This document shows positions 36,016 through 46,680 of a DNA stretch of 64,000 bases, piece after piece (position 1 is the stretch's first letter; each line of letters opens with the position of its first letter). This stretch comes from Dermatemys mawii (taxonomy: Eukaryota; Chordata; Testudines; Dermatemydidae). The position numbers and the translations under genes were made by a program. Location: assembly GCA_007922305.1 (NCBI GenBank), contig ML677351.1, positions 9,391,558-9,455,557 on the forward strand, given 5' to 3'. The notes beneath the pieces were generated by a model, which saw only the letters and a program-made list of their open reading frames with translations, was not told where the DNA came from and ran no database searches.

Positions 36016-36420
36016 ATTTTCAGTGCTGAAAAAAGGGAAATTGACTTATTTAAAAAAATGTTCACACCTTTTTTCATATTTTCTTAATATCTCTTTATTT
36101 AATTTTTAAAAGTAAATGGGACAATTTACTGGAACACAGATTTTATAGCTTTTCTACATTAATTTCCTCTCTAATTCTTGCCAATTTGCTGCAGTAATAT
36201 AATAGCACTGTCTGCATTATGATGAGTGGAAGTGATTAGGTATGTAGCATTCCATTGTTTCTGACAGCTTGATGTATTGTGACTTGAAATGTACAGGTCC
36301 CTTCATTGTAATTTTCCCCTACTTGTTAAAACCAAGAACTGGGTTTGAGCTTCAGGATCTACTTTTCTTGTCTGACTTTAAAGAAAAACTGGAAAAAATT
36401 TTTTGGTTTTTTTTTTGACT

Positions 36421-36452
36421 CCCCCCCCCCCCCCCCCCCCCCGCCCCACCCC
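36421..36452. repeat. Poly-C (poly-G on minus) tract
   Basis: At least 22 consecutive C residues are followed by G and two CCCCA units, with a T-rich run just upstream. The minus strand has G-quadruplex potential. The length is likely unreliable in sequencing. Confidence 0.85.
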
Positions 36453-37203
36453 ACTTGAAGCTTGTGACATAATTGCCATTGCCATTTCAGTTTAATCTTC
36501 ATTACAAGTCTCAGACTGAAAACCAGAAGGTGAATATGCTCAAGTGGCACTGCAAAGTGGTAAAATCTGTTGCTAACTGTGTAAAGAAGTTCTCTACTGT
36601 TTTTTTTAAGGGGAGTCGGTGGGACATATAGCTTACTCTATGCCACCTGCTCTCCTGACACCCTGATGGAGGAAGTCAGAATGGTGTCAGTTTGTGTTAT
36701 GCACACAATTTACAGCTCTCACCCTCCTACACTCTCTCTTGGGTTCTTGGAAAGTAAGGGACCAACTTTACCTCTCATTGGGCTCTGGGGTCTACCCCTC
36801 CATGGGCTCACTTAACACCCATTCCCAGTGGACTCAGGGCTAATACCCGTTTCTGGAGGACTCAGGACTCTATAGGTCTGCAGGACATTTTACTAGTGAA
36901 AAATCCTTACACACTAATATCCTTAACCTCTATTTATTAACAGTTACCAAAACAGAATACACATGCTAAGCATACGATGCTCACCACTCCTAATAAGGCA
37001 GAAGAACTTTTTTGAGGCCCAGTCAAAATTAAAAGATCAAAGAAAGAACTCTCCAAGCTGGAGACTTTCATAAATAACCAACCTTCCACACAAATGGACT
37101 TTACTAAAATAAGACAGGAGATCTACATCAAACACAAAGGAAAAAGGACTATAAGCTGTCTATAAGCTGTCTAAAATCCTACCTGCCACATGGGACCACA
37201 ACA

Positions 37204-37818
37204 GTGGTACCCCTCACCCAGCAATATCGTCAATCTATCCAGTTACACACTCAGCCCTGCAGAAGAGTCTGTCCTATCTCAGGGACTTTCTTTTTGCCTC
37301 ATCACCCCCAAAACATGATACAGTTCTGCGGTGATCTGGAAGCCTACTTTTGCTGTCTCCGACTCAAAGAATACGTTCAAGATAACACTGAACAGTGCAC
37401 GGATACACAGATACCCTTCCACCAGCAGCACAAGAAGAACTCCACATGGACTCCTCCTGAGGCTCAAAATGACAGTCTGGACGTATACATAGAATGCTTC
37501 CGCCGGTGTGCACAAGCAGAAATTGTGGAAAAACAACATCGCTTGCTTCATAACCTAAGCTGTGCAGAACGCAATGCCATCCACAGCCTCAGAAACAACC
37601 CTGACATTATAATCAAAGAGGGTGATAAAGGAGGCGCTGTTGTCATCATGAACAGGTCTGACTATCAAAAGGAGGCTGCCAGACAACTCTCCAATGCCAA
37701 ATTCTACAAGCCACTTTCCTTAGATCCCATTCAGGAATACACTAAGAAACTGCACCATCTACTCAGGACACTCCCTACACTAACACAGGAACAAATCAAC
37801 ATACCCTTAGAGCCCTGA
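37204..37818 (+). pseudogene. PLE N-terminal region and RT start
   Basis: This is a 204-codon open stretch. The first part is in the wrong frame for the family; the neighbouring frame at 37,227-37,315 reads 'NIVNLSSYTLSPAEESVLSQ', a typical PLE opening phrase. From about residue 40 the frame is correct ('IQFCGDLEAYF..LRLKEY'). Residues 117-165 carry the conserved 'LSCAERNAIHSLRNNPDIII' and 'EGDKGGAVVIMNRSDY' motif that precedes the RT core, then 'QLSNAKFYKPL'. It ends with a TGA at 37,816-37,818. The sequence continues in another frame as 'LLPKIHKPGSPGCPIISA', the next RT motif. Confidence 0.8.
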
Positions 37819-37824
37819 CCAGGG

Positions 37825-38480
37825 TTATTCTGTCTACTACCCAAGATCCACAAACCTGGAAGTCCTGGATGCCCCATCATCTCGGCATTAGCGCTCTCAC
37901 TGAAGGACTGTCCGGATATGTGGACTCCCTACTCAGACCCTACGCCACCAGCACTCCCAGCTATCTCCGTGGTGCCACTGATTGCCTGAAAAAACTATAA
38001 TGCATTGGTGATCTACCAGAAAGCACCATCCTAGCAACCATGGATGTAGAGGCTCTCTACACAAACATCCCACACAAAGATGGAATATAAGCTGTTAGGA
38101 ACAGTATCCCTGATGATGCCACAGCACAACTGGTCACTGCGCTCTCTGACTTTATCCTCACACATAATTATTTCAAATTTGGTGACAATATATACCTTCA
38201 GACCAGTAGCACCGCTATGGGCACCTGCATGGCCCCACAATATGCCAACATTTTTATGGCTGACTTGGAACAACACTTCCTCAACTCTCGTGCACTCACG
38301 CCCCTTCTCTATCAACGCTACATTGATGACATCTTCATCATCTGGACCCATGAGAAGGAAACTCTAGAAGAATTCCACCACAATTTCAACAACTTCCATG
38401 CCACCATCAGCCTCAACCTGGACAAGTCTACATGGGAGGTCCACTTCTTAGACACCCTGGTGCAAATAAGTGATGGTCAC
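37825..38480 (+). pseudogene. PLE reverse transcriptase core
   Basis: The RT motifs appear in order. 'LLPKIHKPG' is near 37.84 kb. The first catalytic Asp lies in 'MDVEALYTNIPH', with its Asp codon at 38,043. 'STAMGTCMAPQYANIFMADL' is near 38.21 kb, followed by the Y-I-D-D active-site box at 38,319-38,330 and 'VHFLDTLVQISDG' near 38.44 kb. All three catalytic aspartates survive even though the frame is broken by TAA at 37,998 and 38,088. The family's role is target-primed copying of the element RNA. Confidence 0.85.
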
Positions 38481-39094
38481 ATTAATACCATCCTACCAAA
38501 AAGTCACCGATCACTATGCCTACCTTCATGCCTCCAGCTTCCATCCTGGACACACTACACGATCCATTGTCTACAGCCAAGCGCAGAGGTACAACCACAT
38601 GTGCTCCAACCCCTCAGACAGAGACCAACACCTACAAGATCTTCACCAAGCATTCTCAAAACTATGATACCCACACAAGGAAATAAGGAAACAGATCAAC
38701 AGAGCCAGACGTGTACCCAGAAGCCTCCTGCTGCAAGACAAGCCCAAGAAAGAAACCAACAGAACACCACTGGCCATCACCTACAGTCCTCAGTTAAAGC
38801 CTCTCCAATGCATAATCAGTGATCTACAACAAATCCTGGACAGCAATCCCTCACTTTCACAGGATTTAGGATACAGGCCAGTCTTCGCCCACAGACAACC
38901 CCCCAACCTGAAGCATAATCTCACCAGCAACTATATACCACACCACAGTAACTCTAACTCAGGAACCAATCCATGCAACAAACCTCGAAGGCAGTTCTGC
39001 CCACATATCTACACCAGCAACACCATCACAGGCCCTAATCAGATCAGCCACACCATCACCATTTCATTCACCTGCATGTTCACCAATGTAACAT
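38481..39094 (+). pseudogene. PLE linker between RT and endonuclease
   Basis: After a frameshift near 38.48 kb the correct frame reads 'YAYLHASSFHPGHTTRSIVY', 'QRYNHMCSN' and 'KETNRTPLAITYSPQLKPLQ'. Near 39.0 kb it reads 'GTNPCNKPRRQFCPHIYTSN'. The Cys-rich 'C..PRR.FCP' stretch before the endonuclease is typical of PLEs. One stop follows 'QAFSKL' at about 38,665. Confidence 0.75.
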
Positions 39095-39480
39095 ATGCCA
39101 TCATGTACCAAGCAATGCCCCTCTGCTATGTACATCGGCCAAACTGGACAGTCCCTATATGAAAGGATAAATGGACATAAATCAGATATTAGGAATGGCA
39201 ATATACAAAAACCTGTAGGAGAACACTTCAATCTCCCTGGACACACTATAACAGATTTAAAGGTAGACATCCTGCAGCAAAAAAACCCAAACAAAACAAA
39301 CAAACAAACAAAAAAACACTTCAGGACCAGACTGCAAAGAGAAACTGCTGAGCTTCAGTTCATTTGCAAATTTCACACCATCAGCTCAGGATTAAACAAA
39401 GACTGTGAATGGATAGCCAACTATAAAAGCAGTTTCTTCTCCCTTGGTGTTTACACCTCCAGATCAACTGTTAGAAGAGA
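39095..39480 (+). pseudogene. PLE GIY-YIG-like endonuclease region
   Basis: The frame opens after another shift and contains 'AMYIGQTGQSLYERINGHKS' (Y-I-G at about 39,131). This corresponds to the second half of GIY-YIG plus the following helix with its conserved Arg and His. It continues 'VGEHFNLPGH' and later 'ELQFICKFHTISSGLNKDCE'. An A-rich (AAAC)n-like stretch at about 39,280-39,318 adds roughly 12 codons (NPNKTNKQTKKH) in frame, which may be a post-insertion expansion. The GIY triplet itself is not recognisable. The function in the family is first-strand nicking of target DNA. Confidence 0.8.
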
Positions 39481-41769
39481 GCCTCTGATACAGTCAAGAT
39501 TAGATAATCCAGGGCTCCAGCTTTTGTCTGGTATGGTCGGCAGAGTGTTGAGGTCTGGCAGCTCTGATCTTGGGCTGTGTTCTCAAGTTAGGTTCAAATA
39601 ACTTTATTTTGGACCCCAGTTTATACAGTAAAAACTTGGGTTCTACTAAGCTATACCTTAACCAATCATTTTCAGTGAAAGGCCTACAAAACAGAATTTT
39701 TCACCAATCATAACCCATTACACAACAGTTCTTTAACCAATTATATGGGTTTAACCAATTATATGGGTTTATATCAAACCTTAGTTGATTCAAACTTTAC
39801 AAAATAAGTTTTGGAACAGACAGAATCCGACATAGCCAATACAGATAAATAATAGGAACATAGGAACAATAAAAGCAAAAGAATAGAAGTATAGATTTCA
39901 TAATCATGATTGTTAAGTGGTTCCTTGCCTGACAGAATGCTATCAAACAAAGTTTTCTTTAAACATCTTAAGATCTGTCTCTTTATCTGGTGATGGTGGG
40001 TACTACTAGAAGAGAGTGTCTTTTTAAAAACCCAGTATTACATTATTTTGTGCAATTTTGATGGAACGTGAGGATGTGACACTAGCTCATGGCTAAGAAG
40101 GTGGTCTCATACCTTACATTTGAAGCTCATGGATATGAGATGAGAGCAACAGCATTAGATCAGTTCACAAGTGGTGTATATTCTCATGAAGATCATCGTG
40201 AGATGACATAATTTTGAGCTGCTGGTAAGATTCTCTAATTTATAGTGACAGGCTGGGGCTAGCACTGATGCATCATGAGAATCAGGGAGGTGTAACTAGC
40301 TCTCAGAGAGCCTGTTCCTCCCAGACTATGTGTATATCAATGCGGAAGAGATTCTAGACCATGCTTTCCCTTCTCCTTCCCCCTTGGGACTTAAAAGCAG
40401 AGCCATAAAAAGTTAACTCAGCATGAAGGTATGCAGGGAGAGAAATAAGTCACAACCAATAAAGAAATCCTATGAACAGGAAAAATATCCCCTTTTTAAA
40501 ACAGAAAATATTTATTTTTCATCACCTTAGTATGTGAGCGGGGGTGGGGGGAGTGCTGCTGTGCCCATGGACAGAACAATATCATCTGGAGGTGAAAAGC
40601 AAACCAGCTAGCTAGGTGAGAGCCTAGACTGGTACTGTAACCCCCAGCCAAAGGTAAATTTTGAACTCCGTTAGTAGTTGCTGGGTCATTGAAAGGTCTC
40701 AGTACAGCAGAGATCAGCAACCCAGAAGGTTGACAAGTGATTCCAGATCAGGCTACCAAGATCCAGGCTAATTTTCTATTGAATGCCAAGCAGAAGCACT
40801 GGAGCCTTGGTAGAAGTAGGGGAGCCACATTGTCCTGTCCTACTCAGTGGCCCCACCCCACTCTTCCTCTTCTCCCCAGGCCCCATCTCTGGCCAGAAAG
40901 AGCCAGCCAGAGAGTCTGGGCTACTATAGGGAGCCCCGGACCCTCCATTTGCCTTGGGTGGCATGCTAGGGTGCTTGAGAACAACCCCAGGCCTATGTCC
41001 TCGCCCCTCGGGATATGCAGCCCAGGACAAGTGGAAGGTCTAGAACTCCCCATAGTGCCCCCCCCCCCGCCCCCACAAACTATACTCATGTTAAAAAGTG
41101 GGTGGGCATGGTCATAGTCCCAATGCTGCTCTCCACTTCTGGTGTCCCTGGCTGCAGACCAGGAAGCCTCAGGACAATATTACCCTTTTAGAGGTGTAAG
41201 AAAACCCACATCTATTTAGTTTGTAAGTTATAAGTCAGCCAATAACTATACTGCTGCATCCCCCACAAAAGAACTAATTCTCATCTCACTATTTGCAGGT
41301 GTTCTGAGGGAGCAGAGTGGTTTGGGTCCATTCTTAGTGTTAGGATATGGAGTATTTAAGGTACTGATATATTATTAATCTATTTACTACTATTCTTTCC
41401 TTATCCCTTATCCTTTGTTCCCTGTACTTAATAAAGTTCCTGCTGTAATTGTATTGTTATTCTGGGGATTGTGATAATTATTTTATTCCTAGCCTATTGG
41501 ACTACACTATTCGTATATTATTTGACAGTAAACATTTTCCCAAGAGACAGCACCACCTATATTCCAGTCACTAGAAGGTGCCCCCTGGGGTGAAGACACT
41601 AGGCTCCAAGATACAGAACCCAGGCCGACACCATGAGGTGAGAGGAGAGAAGCTGCTCCAAGCAGTGGGCAACGGGGAGACAGTTTAAGCCCAGGGGTTA
41701 CAATAACATTTACTTTTGAGTGCTATATGTCAACAGGACATCTATTGCAATAGGCCTCTATGCGGTATT
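39481..41769. other. Gene-free DNA, repeat-like in places
   Basis: 39.5-40.4 kb has the texture of an interspersed repeat (many ACCAATCA-type and AT-rich phrases) but I cannot name it. 40.8-41.1 kb is GC-rich with a C run near 41,061-41,072 and opens spurious ORFs in both strands. 41.39-41.70 kb contains AATAAAG followed by 'GTTCCTGCTGTAATTGTATTG' and could be an LTR-like R/U5 remnant; this is weak. Confidence 0.45.
39733..39768. repeat. 18-bp tandem duplication
   Basis: The unit TTAACCAATTATATGGGT occurs twice in a row without mismatch. Confidence 0.85.
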
Positions 41770-41865
41770 CTGGTCAAGTGGGTTAAGCATGCAGCCAGAA
41801 GGCCAGTGTTCAATTGTTTTGGGTATGACACTTAACTTACTGGGCACTTATGTACCTAAAGAGAA
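41770..41865 (+). repeat. MIR-like SINE head (weak)
   Basis: 'CAAGTGGGTTAAGCATGCAG ... GGCCAGTGTTCAATTGTTTTGG ... GACACTTAACTT' follows the tRNA-derived head and early core of MIR-type SINEs. It is degraded, so the call is tentative. Confidence 0.4.
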
Positions 41866-42662
41866 ATTAGAACCTGAATAGAAGCATGACAGTGCAGTAG
41901 AACAGAGCAGAAGGTGAACTAGAGTTTCGGTAGATAAATGTCTCAATAAGTCAAAGTAATTTTTCCAGTGTGAGTTTAACATCTACTGTACACCAGCCAA
42001 ACCATTCTTTTAGATTTAATAGGACAAACTCTTGACTGCATGAAAGTTGCAGTTCACTGGGCATTATTCCAAAAAGCATCCATGTCTGCCACTGAAATGA
42101 CTTTTAGAATCAAATTGTGCTTTGCACCTCTGGCTTTCATGAGAGCTGCTACCCTATCAAAGTTTAACACCAAGTAAATGTGAATCTTCTCTTTCTTATT
42201 TTATCATCACTGATAATGGAAGCATGGCTATAAGGGCAGGGCCTACTGGCAAATGTTCCCATTATGCTACAATGAAAGCTGCCTGAATCTGACAATGCAA
42301 GATATTAAGAATGGCAATATTACGTCTTTCTTGGCAGAAGCTTTTCAGTTTCTGCCCTTGTTTAGCAATAAACGGAAAGTTCTAGAGAACTAAAGGATAC
42401 TTTTGGGGTTAAATTAAAATATGTCCTATGACAAAAAAAAAAAATTGAACTCAAACACACTGACAAGGCCAACTGAGCAGCCTAATGCAAAATTAAGGTA
42501 ACCTCAAGAAATTACTGTGACAGGTGAGAGTCCCGGAAAATGTAAGGAGTTAAAAAGACTATTGAGAGGTACCAGACAGGTATAGATTTTTGGGACAATA
42601 AGTGTTAAGTCAGGGATCCTCTGTTAATGTGAATTCCACAACTTCAGTTTTATGCAAAAACC
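41866..42662. other. No gene seen
   Basis: AT-rich unique-looking DNA with an A12 run near 42,432. Confidence 0.5.
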
Positions 42663-42765
42663 AGAGCCGGCTCCAGGCATCAGACTAGCAAGCAGGTGCC
42701 TGGGGCGACAAACGGCGATGGGAGAGGGAGCGGCATTCCAGGCGGTGTCAGGGCGGCACTCTGGT
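42663..42765 (+). mobile_element. Left part of a GC-rich MITE
   Basis: 'AGAGCCGGCTCCAGGCATCAG', 'AGCAAGCAGGTGCCTGGGGCG' and 'GGGAGAGGGAGCGGCATTCC' match a common sauropsid non-autonomous DNA repeat. The right inverted end is absent. Confidence 0.5.
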
Positions 42766-42880
42766 ATATTCTAACTGACTTAGAAAATGTAGAGTTTTTT
42801 CCTCATAAGAGTACAGGTTTGAAAGTGTTATGGGTAGGCCAATTTCTGGCCTGTGAAAGATTAATCAGTGAATAACAGTC

Positions 42881-43190
42881 AGCCATCCATCAATCTGAGG
42901 AGGCTGTGAAGGCTAGGACTATCACAGGGTTTAAAAGAGACATGGACAAATTCATGGAGATTAAAACCATTAATGGCTATTAGCCAGGATGGGTAAGGAA
43001 TGGTGTCCCTAGCCTCTGTTTATCAGACGGGGGTGACGGATGGCAGGAGAGAGATCACTTGATCATTGCCTGTTAGGTTTGCTCACTCTGCGGCACCTGG
43101 CATTGGCCACTGTTGGTAGACAGGATACTGGGCTGGATGGACCTGTGGTCTGACCCAGTATGGCCAGTCTTATGTTCTTATGTTAATCTG
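42881..43190 (+). mobile_element. CR1 3' UTR with TTCTTATG tail
   Basis: It runs 'GAGGAGGCTGTGAAGGCTAGG', 'GGGTTTAAAAGAGACATGGAC', 'TGGCATTGGCCACTGTTGG', 'GGATACTGGGCTGGATGGACC', 'TGGTCTGACCCAGTATGGCC', and ends 'TTATGTTCTTATGTT'. The 8-base TTCTTATG repeat at the end is the CR1 3' hallmark. The start retains the last codons of ORF2. This is the best-preserved CR1 end in the window. Confidence 0.9.
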
Positions 43191-44985
43191 ATTGGCTGGC
43201 ATCCCAAGTCCATTTGGTATACAATTTAGAAAGTCTTGGCCTTTTGTCATTTTCCTTTTAAAAGGCTTGAAATTGTGTTTCTTAGTCAAAGATCATCCTT
43301 TGGGCGCCTCATAAACATTATTCCTGAGTTACGTAACTGCTCAGGAAGTACTCTGTGTGTTTTTTCTGAAGCCATACCATTATTCAGAGTAAAGAGAGCA
43401 CTTCATTATACTGAGGAACACCTCATAGGACGGTGTTTTGTGCATTCATTTTTTAATCTATTTTGCAGAAATAAACAAGTAATTTCATATTGGAGTGGCT
43501 AAGCCATTTTCATATATTCCTCTAACCCCAACATTCAATTCAAACTTAGAAAGATGATATTCTTTGTGAAGTATTTTTCTCCTCCCATATTTAGTGATTA
43601 GCTCAGAATGAAATAACATGCCTACTGTACCACATTAAGACAGATACTAAGTAGTTTACAAGTCTCGGTAGTTAATGACTATTTTTATCACAAAGAATAT
43701 AGACAACCTTCTTATATCTCTCTGAAACCCAATATAAGCCTCTACAAGCCTTCAGGCTGCATAATTGGTGCAAGAGAGCTGCAAAGAGATGGGGGATATA
43801 ATACAGCTCAAATAATCCTGCCTTTAGCTGAAATGGAAGAGTGGAAGCTCCTAGCATCCAGAAATATTGTTGTCACTAAGATTTAAAGCCAGCCAGCTGT
43901 CGGTTGCTGAAGTGAAAATCACATTATTTGCTTTCTTTAGTATATTTTAATTATTTCAAGTAACAACTGTATTTATGGGCATGATTTATGATAATAAATT
44001 AAACAGTTTCTATATTTTGCCTTAACTAAATTTACAGTCCTTCTTGTTAGGTAGCTATTGAGTGCTATAGTCTTCATATGAATTTCAGCTGAACCACTCT
44101 GAAAATTATTCCCATTTCAAAGTTCCAGGGACTGAAAAAATTGGTTTTATCCTCTCTGTATGGAGGTTGTTAGAAATTAAATGCTTTTGAAATCATAATG
44201 TGGTTATAGAAGGTTTAGAGAAAGATGGGAAAATGGAAATGCTATATACAAAGGTGACATTTTAAGATTGAAAGATAAAGTGAGTGCTCATTATAAAGTG
44301 ATCTGATGTAATTTGGCAGACTGCGATTTACTCTTGTGCCTATTTACCACACTAGTAAAAAATAATTTCAGCACAACCATCTGTCCTTACCTTGTTTCTA
44401 ATTTATGCTCCTAGCACTGTATATATCAGATTGGAATTTAGTGATGGTGAAATCATTAATTATTTTGTGCTTCCTTATCACACATAATAACTGCACAACC
44501 TCACTCTGTATTGAGTAAGCAAGATCATTTTCTGAAAAAAAAAATATCCCTGAAATTTAGGCATTAAAATTAGTGCAATTTGGAGGGGCGGGGTCAAAAC
44601 ATCTAAAAAATTCTTACCATTTTAAAGTTACATAAGTGAAAGCAATATAGATTTTAATATGCTGTCTGGGATAGGGGCTGACTTTTTTGTTACATGTATG
44701 CACAGAGGGAGTGGGTCTCTAGGGCACTACTGTAATACAGTTATTTGAACAATAATAAGCAGTCTGCTACAGACAAGTGAAGATCAGTATAACCCCTTGT
44801 ACGCTGTGCTTCCCAGAGATTGTCCTCATGTCCAAAATGCCCAGATTCCTTAGACTGTGACTATTGGTCTGCCTGAACCCCAGACTTTGACTGAAACAAG
44901 AAAATCCCATTTTGTTTGGACAGGAGCATACCCCATACTAACAAATGACATGCTCTCTCTTTGGTACCCTAATAAAATGTTATCA
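43191..44985. other. Gene-free DNA
   Basis: No supported gene. 43.9-44.1 kb is smooth AT-rich DNA without repeat features. Confidence 0.5.
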
Positions 44986-45090
44986 CCAATAGAAAGGATG
45001 GCTTTCTGGCTAAAGCACAGGATGAAGATAAAGTAGTTGAGGTTTCTGTTCCTCACATGGTCACTGCCTCATTGCATACACGCTCAGGAT
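44986..45090 (+). repeat. MIR-like SINE head (weak)
   Basis: 'ATGGCTTTCTGGCTAAAGCACAGGATGAAG ... GGTTTCTGTTCCTCACATGGTCACTG' follows the tRNA-derived SINE pattern 'gtggcctagtggttaaagcacaggac..gggttctattcc'. Only the 5' part is recognisable. Confidence 0.4.
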
Positions 45091-45279
45091 CAATAGCTAA
45101 TCGCACCTCTGAGTTTCTGGTGAAACAGATATTGGTAGCCGGTAGTCAAAATACTACTGGGACTGTCACTCACTGAACCTCTCTTGGTTCTACATCAATC
45201 AGTCATTTAAACCACAGAGATGTTTTTAATTCCTGCATTTATAACCTTTCCTCTTCTTGCACTTTGACTGGAGTAGATG

Positions 45280-45510
45280 TAGGATTACATCTACACTACC
45301 ACCTGTACACATGTTCATACACGTGGTTGTGCTATAAGCCCACAGTAGTCCACAGTTAAACCCCAGAAGCATGTGTCTGAAGGTGAGTAGCTAGAATGAC
45401 AGAGGCGTGTGGTTAAGTACATGCCACCTGTGTGGCATGATCCCATACCTGTGTGCAGTGTAAACGGGGTAAAGGTATGCACCAGGTCTTGAATTTCAAT
45501 AGTCCCCCAC
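45280..45510. repeat. Decayed palindromic MITE-like repeat
   Basis: The left part 'TTACATCTACACTACCACCTG' and the right 'CCATACCTGTGTGCAGTGTAAAC' keep an inverted relation around 'ACCTGTGTGGCATG'. This resembles other '...tctacact...' palindromes of sauropsids. Ends are unclear. Confidence 0.4.
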
Positions 45511-46499
45511 CCCCATTTCCACAATGTATTGAACCCTTTTATCCTGGACTGTTAACCAATCTATAAAGGTGCCTGTTCTCCCATTTTCACTGGTAGTAGT
45601 GAGCTGAGCTCATCACATCCGAACGGCTTTCTACTGCACTCTTTAGAACAATAGAGGTGAAAATGTATCCTGCTCTGAGAGCAGCTGCCTGGCCCACCAA
45701 CTACACCCAGGTGCTTATAACTGTGAGGTCAGAGTTCACCATCCTCCAAGACTTCTCCCAAGACAGCAGGAATGTTCACATGTATTGGAAAACTTCATGG
45801 AGGCTGGAGCAGGAGGGCAGTGAGCAGACAATGGAAGATCCTAACAGAAAAGCCAAAGATTAGAACCATCACTTTGGGAAGGCTTATCATTCATGCCCCT
45901 TTTATGATGAACTATAGTGGGTGCTGTCAAAGGCTCCCAGTACAGTGTGTGTAGTGGCTCACAATTCCCTCCTCAACTTAGCCATCCTTATTGTCTGAGG
46001 TGATGCTTATGAGGGCCAGGGCGAGGAGACAGCAGGGACCCTGGAGGGAGCCCCAGAAGCCCCAGAAAAGTAGGAGCATGCTTGAGGAAGCTCCCCAACA
46101 AACCAAAGGAGGGCTTTAAGCCATAAAAGGAATTAGAACCCAAGCCTATATATTACAATGGTCCCTCACCCTTCCCACCAATGTCCCTTCTTGCTGTAGT
46201 GCTAAATTCCTGATTTTAAGAACCAGGTATTTGAAGCACTGTGCACTGATGTTTCCTCTCCATGAATTGCCACTCTGTCTGAATTTGAATTCAATGCTGA
46301 AGCCACAGCAATAAGAAGCAGGAGCAGAGCCAGGTCCTCATCCTACCGCTCCATGTCTTCCATCCATTTTGCCAGGAGCAACAGTGAGAGATAATGATCA
46401 GGAACTCCCATTAGCAAATGGTGGGGGGACAGTGCCCACACCACATAACAAAACGTTTCCTAGAGTTTCTCCCTGTGATGCACATATCTCTGGGCTAGC
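45511..46499. other. No gene seen
   Basis: Unique-looking DNA with two overlapping plus ORFs of 60-70 codons at 45.66-45.95 kb and no family resemblance. Confidence 0.5.
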
Positions 46500-46680
46500 A
46501 CCCCTGAAATGGCAGCTCTAATGTAGAATAACATCGGCACTGTGGACATGGGTATATGCCTGTACGCAGCATTATATCTGTGTTGGCACAGAAGAATGTG
46601 GACATTTGGGTATGGGGAGCATGCACAACCATGTATACAGTGCCACACTCAAGTATGCATGCCAGAGTCGACATAGCCTA
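46500..46680. repeat. Decayed MITE-like repeat (weak)
   Basis: It has 'GCAGCTCTAATGTAGAATAAC', 'GGCACTGTGGACATGGGTATATGCC' and ends 'GCATGCCAGAGTCGACATAGCC', in the style of palindromes ending '..gtagacatagcc'. Only the right end is convincing. Confidence 0.35.

Larger units (their letters stand above)
35341..37009. other. Gene-free DNA with simple repeats
   Basis: No gene. It holds an A18-19 tract near 35,730, a self-complementary GT/CA tract at 35,983-36,015 and a long C run at 36,421. Confidence 0.55.
37010..39480 (+). mobile_element. Penelope-like retroelement (PLE), decayed
   Basis: One retroelement can be followed for about 2.4 kb in plus-strand frames: an N-terminal conserved region, the reverse transcriptase, a linker with spaced Cys/His, and a GIY-YIG-like endonuclease region at the end. 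RT first and GIY-YIG last is the diagnostic order of endonuclease-bearing PLEs. The copy has in-frame stops (TGA at 37,816; TAA at 37,998 and 38,088) and several frameshifts, so it cannot make its protein. The 5' and 3' limits are estimates: protein similarity starts about 37.02 kb and ends about 39.47 kb. No flanking duplication or pseudo-LTR could be found by eye. Subclade is uncertain; it may be Neptune-like. Confidence 0.85.

Noticed and set aside
41390..41700. LTR-like segment with AATAAA and a downstream primer-site-like end
   Set aside because: No matching second LTR, no TG...CA borders and no gag/pol nearby; kept only as a remark.
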